64,000 bases of DNA from Limanda limanda. Taxonomy: Eukaryota; Chordata; Actinopteri; Pleuronectiformes; Pleuronectidae. The DNA lies in the NCBI RefSeq assembly GCF_963576545.1, contig NC_083651.1, positions 17,159,580 to 17,223,579 on the forward strand, in the 5' to 3' direction. The position numbers and the translations under genes are program-made. The notes under the pieces are model-generated. The model worked only from the letters and a program-made list of their open reading frames with translations, searched no databases and was not told the DNA's origin. Below, piece after piece: positions 25,201 to 31,083 of the stretch (its first letter is position 1; each line of letters opens with the position of its first letter).

Positions 25201-25990
25201 GTTGTGAGGGCAGACTGCACTGTAATCCACAATTCTTTGTTAGAAAAAAGAAGAGAAAACGAATTGGATATTTTTTTGTATGACTAAATTATGATAATCA
25301 TGATCTTTCGTATTAAACATTTTACATTTGTACAAAAAGTATTTCTTTAAGCTTTAAAGATCATTCTAAGATTTTTCTACTTATATTTATTGCCATAATT
25401 TTTTTAAATTTTTTGTTAATTTTAATACTCAGAGTTGATTTTGTATCCTGAGTACCCGCATTCCTTCAATATTTATCTGCATTAGAGATTGACAGGAATA
25501 ACTCTAGTGCATGCCAAAGTTCATCCTGAATATAAACAGTGTTGTGATCTCCCAGTACTTTTTGCACAGACATCTTGGATCTAAAAAACTATTTCAACTG
25601 CAAAGCTTGTTGATATGGTTTGTCCAAAATTGTACATCATCTGTGCAAATCAGGAAATAGTTCACATTGTCCAAGAAATCATGATATGACGAAAAGTCTC
25701 TGTAGCCGTGACAGCTTACGTTGTGACCCGTAGAAATAATGCACTTACTTTTGTTGGGCCTATATAGTTGTTTTATTAGCTCTAAAAATACATGCAGCCT
25801 TGGTCTCCTTTTCTGTTTCCTCTTTTTATTCTCTGGCACAGTTCGTCCTCAGTGACATATTTTCTCTTTTGAAATGTTGCAGGACGAGGAAAACAAAGAC
25901 AGTGACAAAGACTCCCTTCTACAGGGAGCAGAGGGTGAAGCACCAACTGTTAGTGGGATTGTTGAAATGGAAGAAGAGAGCGGTCCATAG
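1207..25990 (+). CDS. cobll1: Cordon-bleu WH2 repeat protein-like 1, spliced CDS (12 exons)
   Basis: The spliced CDS joins 1207-1247, 1481-1561, 17476-17664, 18954-19158, 19242-19467, 20049-20143, 20299-20535, 20674-20803, 22813-23035, 23131-23219, 23550-24955 and 25883-25990. It totals 3030 nt (1009 residues plus stop), with all phases compatible and GT-AG junctions. Exons 3-5 encode the ubiquitin-like cordon-bleu domain (about residues 70-247; [34 protein letters not shown]). Two KRAP-type basic-proline motifs follow (KKRRAPLPP near 321-329 and KRKAPPPP near 376-383). The long exon 11 carries the family blocks [25 protein letters not shown] and YYVTSAAEK, then [14 protein letters not shown]. 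Those blocks match COBLL1 as I remember it, not COBL. Family members act on the actin cytoskeleton through a C-terminal WH2 motif, but here that motif is not intact (see exon 12). The human protein is about 1200 residues, so this one is somewhat short. The gene is transcribed toward grb14. Identity is well supported; the exact start and the 3' end of the CDS are less certain. Confidence 0.9.
1481..1561 (+). CDS. cobll1: cobll1 coding exon 2
   Basis: The acceptor is a T-rich tract ending in TTTTTTAG, and the donor is CTGAG|GTATGT in phase 2. The exon encodes [20 protein letters not shown]. In-frame ATGs at 1503 and 1515 are possible alternative starts, the second with G at +4. It joins exon 3 (AG+G = Arg) to give the basic-proline N-terminal sequence TKSKAPSPP, typical of the family. 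Confidence 0.7.
1995..2125 (-). repeat. Dispersed teleost repeat fragment, minus orientation
   Basis: The stretch contains the reverse complement of the family's 5' part: the segments CTTGCTCCACCCCTCC and AATGTCATCGGTCTGGTAGT and a run of AACA units. I recognise this family as a frequent teleost interspersed repeat. It is the same family as the copies at 4011, 7395, 36763, 43247, 29143 and 46397. Confidence 0.6.
2266..2420. repeat. Possible old interspersed repeat
   Basis: The stretch with CAGCTCATTCCAAACATGTG and the related-looking 228-345 (AGTCATTCCAGAGTTTTGGG) resemble a teleost repeat built on a C-A-TTCCA core. The similarity is visible by eye only. Confidence 0.3.
3700..3745 (+). repeat. 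Short fragment of the dispersed repeat family
   Basis: The stretch around GGTGGAAGGATGCATTACGG matches the segment that follows the AACTTGGTGGAAGG core of the family. The fragment is short, so confidence is modest. Confidence 0.4.
4011..4245 (+). repeat. Dispersed teleost repeat, 3' part
   Basis: Blocks in order: ACATGTTTAGGGGACTAATA, TGCAGATCCAAATAACG, TTTAAATGTGGTTTCAC, TGTTGGGCCTTGGTGGAGG and GCTGAGTGGCATTCTAGTTT. All are diagnostic of this family, and this is the best preserved 3' end in the window. Confidence 0.75.
7395..7712 (+). repeat. Dispersed teleost repeat, 5' and middle parts
   Basis: The copy starts ACCTCTGCCAGTGAGGTGAT and continues through GGTGGAAGCACTTGGTATGG, GGGGCGGAGCCAGG and GGCATGTTTAGGGAACTGAT. 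It overlaps the 4011 copy in the block around GTTTAGGG. Together they give most of a consensus. Confidence 0.75.
12753..14353 (-). mobile_element. Tc1/mariner transposon, full length but inactive
   Basis: The 1601-bp element is flanked by TA target duplications (12751-12752 and 14354-14355). Its long inverted repeats (about 190 bp left, 225 bp right) each contain an outer and an inner copy of AAGTATTCAGACC, an IR/DR organisation like that of fish Tc1 elements. The left arm lacks about 30 nt present in the right arm. The transposase lies on the minus strand and is broken (see the pseudogene entry). The element inserted into an existing hAT copy. Confidence 0.93.
12935..13979 (-). pseudogene. 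Broken Tc1-like transposase
   Basis: Three frames together cover a normal-length (about 345-residue) Tc1 transposase. 13979-13524 starts at Met and gives the N-terminal helix-turn-helix pair ([32 protein letters not shown]) and the GRPAKL hook. 13527-13234 carries LWSDET with the first catalytic Asp. 13192-12935 carries [11 protein letters not shown] with the third acidic residue. Breaks are a frameshift near 13527, a stop codon at about 13234-13236 just before the GNDPK segment with the second Asp, and another frameshift near 13190. It cannot make a functional protein. Confidence 0.92.
15516..15940. repeat. Possible interspersed repeat with (AATAG)n head
   Basis: GGAATAGAATAGAATAGGAT at 15510-15529 resembles the head of a widespread fish repeat, followed by about 400 bp of moderately GC-rich sequence with no long coherent ORF. 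I cannot place its end or class. Confidence 0.3.
17476..17664 (+). CDS. cobll1: cobll1 coding exon 3
   Basis: The acceptor is AATGCAG|G and the donor GGCAG|GTACAG, phase 2 in and out. It encodes [17 protein letters not shown] and then [20 protein letters not shown], which matches the COBLL1 segment MEQKENMIDKDVELSVVLPG that opens the cordon-bleu domain. The preceding intron is 15.9 kb. Confidence 0.92.
17665..18953 (+). other. cobll1: cobll1 intron 3
   Basis: 1289 bp, AT-rich. A (GGT)n stretch lies near 17997. Nothing else is recognisable; the 91-codon ORF at 18238-18513 has no family signature. Confidence 0.8.
18954..19158 (+). CDS. cobll1: cobll1 coding exon 4
   Basis: The acceptor is TCTTTCAG|C and the donor CCAGAG|GTACGT in phase 0. 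It encodes [20 protein letters not shown] and then [20 protein letters not shown], the core of the cordon-bleu ubiquitin-like domain. Similarity to vertebrate COBLL1 is strong along the whole exon. Confidence 0.95.
19242..19467 (+). CDS. cobll1: cobll1 coding exon 5
   Basis: The acceptor is TTCTCCAG|G and the donor AAAAG|GTGAGT in phase 1. It encodes [20 protein letters not shown], the ICEKCEF motif and the [17 protein letters not shown] segment that closes the cordon-bleu domain. The preceding intron is only 83 bp. Confidence 0.95.
19468..20048 (+). other. cobll1: cobll1 intron 5
   Basis: 581 bp without coding signal. The ORF at 19729-20073 overlaps the next exon in another frame and is not supported. 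Confidence 0.8.
20049..20143 (+). CDS. cobll1: cobll1 coding exon 6
   Basis: The acceptor is CCCTTAG|G and the donor GACCAG|GTACTT in phase 0. It encodes a short basic linker ([20 protein letters not shown]). The human equivalent contains KEKENKGFFSFFQRSKKKRD, so orthology is clear. Confidence 0.92.
20299..20535 (+). CDS. cobll1: cobll1 coding exon 7 with first KRAP motif
   Basis: The acceptor is TTTCAAAG|G and the donor GACCAG|GTGAGT, phase 0 on both sides. It encodes a Ser/Pro-rich segment starting [10 protein letters not shown] and the KRAP-type motif KKRRAPLPP. Codon usage is GC-rich compared with the flanking introns, as expected of coding sequence. Confidence 0.92.
20674..20803 (+). 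CDS. cobll1: cobll1 coding exon 8 with second KRAP motif
   Basis: The acceptor is GTCATGCAG|G and the donor GTGCAAG|GTTTGT in phase 1. It encodes [17 protein letters not shown], matching the human SSLRRTKRKAPSPP. These proline-rich basic motifs are the KRAP motifs of the cordon-bleu family. Confidence 0.92.
20804..22812 (+). other. cobll1: cobll1 intron 8
   Basis: 2009 bp. It contains a CTCF-like core on the minus strand at 21011-21025 and a C9/CCA-rich patch near 22475-22497. No exon or mobile element was recognised. Confidence 0.75.
22813..23035 (+). CDS. cobll1: cobll1 coding exon 9
   Basis: The acceptor is TTTTACAG|G. The donor is GGCAA|GTACGA in phase 2; a GC-type donor 4 nt upstream (GATG|GCAAGT) was considered but would put exon 10 in the wrong frame. 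It encodes an acidic, low-complexity linker ([16 protein letters not shown], later [16 protein letters not shown]). The match to other family members is weak, as usual for this linker. Confidence 0.85.
23131..23219 (+). CDS. cobll1: cobll1 coding exon 10
   Basis: The acceptor is TTTTTACAG|T and the donor GATACAA|GTGAGT. It is read in phase 2 in and phase 1 out, giving [20 protein letters not shown] and then TVSSELADT. This frame is the only one compatible with both neighbours. The sequence is an unstructured Thr/Ser-rich linker. Confidence 0.82.
23550..24955 (+). CDS. cobll1: cobll1 long coding exon 11
   Basis: This 1406-nt exon is open throughout in one frame (acceptor CTCATAG|A, donor CTCAAG|GTTAGT, phase 0 out). 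It encodes the large disordered central and C-terminal part: a Pro/Glu-rich stretch, then [50 protein letters not shown], and near the end [20 protein letters not shown] with [18 protein letters not shown]. The conserved blocks match COBLL1, while the sequence between them is poorly conserved, as is normal for this protein. If translation read through the donor, it would stop at 24983-24985. Confidence 0.95.
24956..25882 (+). other. cobll1: cobll1 intron 11
   Basis: 927 bp, AT-rich. A possible alternative terminal exon lies at 25124-25180: acceptor CCGTGCAG, phase 0, then about 18 codons ([18 protein letters not shown]) and a stop. It has no family similarity and is weakly supported. Confidence 0.6.
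25883..25990 (+). CDS. cobll1: cobll1 terminal coding exon 12, degenerate WH2 region
   Basis: The acceptor is ATGTTGCAG|G, phase 0. The exon reads [20 protein letters not shown], then [15 protein letters not shown] and TAG at 25988. [11 protein letters not shown] aligns with the human DKENN region just before the WH2 motif. DSLLQ and GEA look like the start of a WH2 helix, but the LKKV-type actin-binding residues are absent in this frame. Frame +1 across the same bases reads [15 protein letters not shown], which resembles the lost tail. A donor-like CT|GTGAGC lies at 26029 and an acceptor TTTCAG at 26110-26115, so the exon may run past the stop into a further 3' exon. Confidence 0.7.
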   Translation, partial: DEENKDSDKDSLLQGAEGEAPTVSGIVEMEEESGP

Positions 25991-26665
25991 CAGTGCCTTG
26001 AATCCTCTGACCATCTATCATCTACTGTGAGCAAAATCGTGCACATTTCAGAAGGATATAATATGTAAATGTATGTAGAGCACATGGATGAAATATTGTG
26101 TTTTCTTTCTTTCAGGAGTAGCTTATCCTGTTGAGTTCTCCCGAACCCTTCACCCCACGACACAGAAGCGGGAACTGTCTTTTCTTTTACCTCTGCAATG
26201 GTGTACATAAAACTATGTATTTTGAAAAAAATGAATAATTGGTGTATATCGGTTTATTGCTCACTCATCATTAAGTAATACACCAGGGCTGACTTGCATA
26301 TTGTCCTGCCTCGCTTTTATTTTGTGTGATGAAGAATATCTTGCATTTGATGCATTTCGGTTTGTGTGGGAACAAGAACGTTAAATGAGAACGATTCTAT
26401 AAATTATTTGACTGATTTTCATGAGTTGTTATATTATCGGATTTATTCAGATAACGTGCTATCTAAAAAAAATACTGGATGTATAGGACAGAACAGGTCT
26501 GAGCCTAAGGTACTTAAATGCTCCTTAGATTATACAGTAAAATCTATATTTAAGTATTACAGAGTTGTGATTAAACTATGCAGACGGACACTGTTGTGCA
26601 CAGCCAACCTGTTGTTCTCGTCAAGCACAATTGTTATGAATAAAGTTTTTTCTTTTTTTAATCAT
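25991..26665 (+). other. cobll1: cobll1 3' UTR with poly(A) signal
   Basis: This is AT-rich non-coding sequence after the cobll1 stop. It contains a possible small intron (26029-26115, GTGAGC to TTTCAG) and a canonical AATAAA at 26639-26644 followed by a T-rich tract and TGTTGTC. It is the only canonical signal soon after the gene that is followed by a T/GT-rich element. Confidence 0.6.
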
Positions 26666-26874
26666 TTCTGTTGTCTTTATTATTGTCATGTCTTTCAGTG
26701 GGTCTATGTGTAAACAGATGAAATTGTGCCTGTTCAATACAAGGCACCATTTGTAAAAGGTGGAGAATTCTTAAGCTTTGCCAGAAGTAAAAAAAAAATC
26801 GCTTCTCAAGTCCTTTGTTTAACATTAACATTTTACAGTTAACTTCTAGAATTGGATTTGTTTTTTGCTATATA

Positions 26875-27085
26875 TTTAACATTTATATTTCAAGATGAAT
26901 ATTTAACATATACACTCAAGATTTATATATATTACACATTTACATTTAATTACACTTAACAATTAATAGTTTGAGATGTATTTAACATGTGGGCTCAAGA
27001 TTTATCTAACATTTACAGTTAACAACTTTTATAATTTTTTTAATCATTGTTTAACATTTACGATAAACATGTTATGTTTTCATCA
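26875..27085. repeat. Degenerate AT-rich tandem repeat
   Basis: About six diverged units of 25-30 bp follow the pattern TTTAACATNTANANTCAAGAT (for example TTTAACATTTATATTTCAAG, then TTTAACATATACACTCAAGA, later TTTAACATGTGGGCTCAAGA). It sits between the cobll1 poly(A) signal and the CRE/E-box module. Confidence 0.65.
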
Positions 27086-27154
27086 ACATTTATCTTTAAT
27101 ACTTCCATTCAAACTTAGCTGCAGAATGTTACTGTCGGAAAAACACATTGAATT

Positions 27155-27310
27155 ATTTGACGTACCTTTTTTAAACGCGTGTTGACGTCACACGTGTTGA
27201 AAGTGACTGAGGTCCCAGCTGCTGACACGTGATGACGTAGGGCAGGTGAGAGGAGTGCACACACAGCTGCGACATGAGGAGTCCGAGGAGGAGACGGAGC
27301 TTCAGGTTAG
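27155..27310 (+). promoter_or_regulatory. CpG-rich promoter-like module with mirrored CRE and E-box sites
   Basis: TGACGTCA at 27183-27190 abuts CACGTG at 27191-27196. Thirty bases on, CACGTG at 27226-27231 is followed by TGACGTAG at 27233-27240, so the two composites mirror each other. A third half-site, TGACGTAC, lies at 27158. Good splice donors follow at CAG|GTGAGA (exon end 27245) and TTCAG|GTTAGA (exon end 27305), with a short ATG ORF starting at 27274. Known ligands of such sites are CREB/ATF and bHLH-zip factors. I infer a promoter, perhaps of a 5' non-coding exon of grb14 3.6 kb upstream of its first coding exon, or of a lost gene. Confidence 0.5.
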
Positions 27311-27665
27311 AAACTGCTGCTTTTAAACATCATGGCGTGTTTTATTCATTTAAACAGTGTTAACGAGTCGGTCCAGCTGGGTCAGCAGAGACAGGAAGTG
27401 GCTGTGTGACGCACTCACTTTGTTAGTTCCTGTATCTGTGTTGTATTTGTGTCTTTAGGCGACTTTACCATCGTGTTAGTTGTGTGAACTTGTGGTTCGT
27501 CTGGTGAACGAGTCTCCTGTCACGATCTGTACCTTGAGGAGCAGGCCGGTGATAACTTCCGGTCGTCTCATCAACAGGTGGACAGTAAAGAAACAGTTTG
27601 TGGAGATAAAAAGATAAAAAAAACAAACATTAAAGTTTGGGTCCTCGACGTTCCACCTTCACAAC

Positions 27666-27917
27666 ATGTGGAGGATATTTCTGGTTTTCTGTCAGTTCCA
27701 TGTTTCAGCAAAATATGAAATCAAGCCTGATGAAACACAATTAAAATGTTCATATTATAGAATAAGAAAAGAAGATAATGTTACAGCGTCGTTTGTCTCA
27801 TGCAGTTATGATACAAAGCGGGATAAACATGGACGAGATGGCATTAAAGTGTCGAGTGTCATATTGCATCATGTTCCTCAGGGCTGGGCAATAACTCCTA
27901 TTAATAATTATGTATAA
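27666..27917 (+). CDS. Orphan ORF with signal-peptide-like N-terminus, hypothetical
   Basis: 83 codons with ATG at 27666. The first 15 residues (MWRIFLVFCQFHVSA) look like a signal peptide, followed by a polar segment with three Cys and one N-glycosylation sequon (LKCSYYR, NVTASFVSCSYD). The last 12 codons or so read into a MITE that starts near 27880, so the original 3' part is missing or spliced elsewhere. It lies 360 bp after the CRE/E-box module. I do not recognise the family. It may be a remnant of a secreted or Ig-like protein, or a chance ORF. Confidence 0.3.
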   Translation: MWRIFLVFCQFHVSAKYEIKPDETQLKCSYYRIRKEDNVTASFVSCSYDTKRDKHGRDGIKVSSVILHHVPQGWAITPINNYV

Positions 27918-28166
27918 TCTTAATCAAGAGCAATATAACTAAAGCTCCATATATTTCCATATTGCAGATGACACATTATTGGTCAACCTCAGTCTTGGTT
28001 ACTCTGTTCATTCAGAAGTTTAAAAACCACAACCTTCTCTCAGGAGCAGGGAACAAACTTTAAACTAGACATAATACCCTGACAATTATCGTGATAATTA
28101 TTGATAATGACTGACATTATCTTGATATTACTGATAAAATGTTTGGCCATAGCCCCAAGCTCTGAT
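27880..28166. mobile_element. Degenerate MITE (GGGCTGGGCAATA type)
   Basis: The sequence starts GGGCTGGGCAATAACTCC and ends TGTTTGGCCATAGCCCC. The reverse complement of the end (GGGGCTATGGCCAAA) resembles the start, and the interior is rich in ATTATCGTGATAATTATTGA-like imperfect palindromes. This is the appearance of a common fish MITE family, but the ends are diverged and no target duplication is clear. Confidence 0.5.
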
Positions 28167-28304
28167 ATAGCCTACCTACTGTCTGACATTATGAATGGGT
28201 TAGTTTAGATTTTGTAAAGAGGCTGCTGCTGTGTGAGACTTTACCAACATCTTTGCCTCATCCTGCACAATCGCATCTTTTATCGCGATTTATGGTACTC
28301 CGTT

Positions 28305-28852
28305 TTTATGGATACGGACCGATAGGACCGCCCTCTCTGCCGTGGAACGCCCTCTCCAAGCGCCTCGGAGAGCTTTTCGTGCACCTCTGATTTTTCTTAC
28401 TATACGTGGATATTTCGGATAGCCTATGGACAGCCCTTGGCTTAGATTGGTCCGCTAACAACATCATTTCCTTACGACGTCATTTCCGTACAACGTCATT
28501 TCCGGATTTCACATTTCCGGACCTCAAACTTCCTGTTCCCTTCCGTATATCATAAGATGGCCACGTTAAAATCCAAACACAACTATGATACGAATATGGA
28601 TAGCAACATTGAAGAGCGTCCAGTGGAGGAGGTCCGGAGGTACGAGCACAAACAGAGGTATATAAACACACGTGGACTTCTTCTTCCCAGAAATGGGGTA
28701 GTCTTCTCTGAGCTCGTCTTCCGTTGCGCCACCTACTGTTTGGCGGTGAATTGTTTTCAGACGGTTGGTCATCGAAAAAGCATAAATCAAAAAGAGTCCG
28801 TGGTATCCGTGCGTCCCTCTCCGCGGCACGGATACTTAGAAGCATAATGGAG
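28305..28852 (+). mobile_element. Probable deleted Harbinger/ISL2EU-like DNA transposon remnant
   Basis: A GC-rich island with related ends: GGATACGGACCGATAGGACC at the left, and at the right a sequence whose reverse complement starts GTATCCGTGCCGCGGAGAGG. Repeated TTTCCGG and ACGTCATTTCC units precede an ATG at 28557 whose ORF contains EERPVEEVRRYEH, which resembles the first helix of a MADF (Myb/SANT-like) domain carried by Harbinger-type accessory proteins. The domain breaks off after that. The nuclease gene is missing. Classification is inference. Confidence 0.4.
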
Positions 28853-29142
28853 TCTTTATCCCAGTAAACAAATATTGTAACCTTGAGGTGCATCACATTG
28901 AACTGGCAGATGAGTTTTACTTTGACCTAAACTCGTCATTTTCTTAAGCATGAAATACAGATTTTCCCATTTCTCAAAGTAATAATGTGTTTTGTAAGCT
29001 TTGATTTGATGCCAAAGTAAGCAACCCACTCTAAATATAACTTATCAATCAGTTGGTCAACCTCAAAGTAATATCTGCAGTTTTATTGATAATCTGTAAC
29101 TTATCAAGTAATTTCTTTATCAAACTAGAACAGCACTTGGTA

Positions 29143-29215
29143 GATGGCAGACCTCCACCAAGGCCCAACAGTCTCTCATTAATATTGGTCCCTTAAATAA
29201 ATATGCCTGATTCTT
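29143..29215 (-). repeat. Dispersed teleost repeat fragment, minus orientation
   Basis: GACCTCCACCAAGGCCCAAC is the reverse complement of the family block GTTGGGCCTTGGTGGAGGT. A short tail with ATATGCCTGATTCTTTT may belong to the middle part. Confidence 0.55.
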
Positions 29216-29230
29216 TTCGAGATCTTTTAT

Positions 29231-29360
29231 TTAACAGGACGGTGAAATCAGATTTCGGCTTACTTCTGCAGGGAGCAGGCGGTGAAGCCATCTTTTGGTT
29301 AAGTTGTTAAAATGCGAAGAAAGAGCCGCTCATACAAGTTCATTACAGTCCATCACAGTA
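29231..29360 (+). pseudogene. Decayed second copy of cobll1 exon 12
   Basis: By eye the stretch parallels 25876-26030. It has the acceptor-like ACAG|GACG, then CTTCTGCAGGGAGCAG (CTTCTACAGGGAGCAG in the gene), GGTGAAGC, TTGTTAAAATGCGAAGAAA (TTGTTGAAATGGAAGAAGA), GAGCCGCTCATA (GAGCGGTCCATA) and a donor-like ACA|GTAAGA where the gene has ACT|GTGAGC. Identity looks like roughly 65-70 percent over about 80 bp, with small indels. The phase-0 reading stops within 16 codons. It is probably an old tandem duplication of the terminal exon, no longer coding. Confidence 0.5.
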
Positions 29361-30745
<1,385 letters not shown>

Positions 30746-30895
30746 CCTGCGCGTGTGTGTGTACACTCTGCTGAGCTGTGAGCAGAGGAGCCCCGCCAGC
30801 CCGCTTGCTCTAACTAAGCTCTCTGCACACACACAGTCCAACAGCCTGCCTCTCCTCTCTGCCTCAGATGATGCCTTGGATTTAGCTGAACCCAC

Positions 30896-31083
30896 ATGAG
30901 TGATATGAATAACACGCTGGACGAAATACACACTTCCAGAGGTCTCGGAGAGAAAGCAGAGATTTTTCAGAGTGGCAGGGGTAATGTGAGTGGTTTCCCC
31001 AGCCCAGCCCTCATCCCTCTGCGAGCTCCTTTACCGACACCAAATGCCCAGAAGACCGGGATCACGCCGTGCAAGGGGAACAG
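30896..31083 (+). CDS. grb14: grb14 coding exon 1
   Basis: ATG at 30896 is preceded in frame by TGA at 30887-30889, which fixes the upstream limit. It encodes 62 residues beginning [14 protein letters not shown] and ends GGGAACAG|GTATGG in phase 2. The sequence is unlike the human N-terminus, which is variable in this family. A good acceptor (TCTCTGCCTCAG) ends at 30867, so the exon may be internal, with a 5' non-coding exon further upstream. Confidence 0.8.

Noticed and set aside
1207..25990. cobl as identity of the first gene
   Set aside because: The central blocks [16 protein letters not shown] and YYVTSAAEK are COBLL1-type, no set of three WH2 motifs is present, and the neighbour is grb14.
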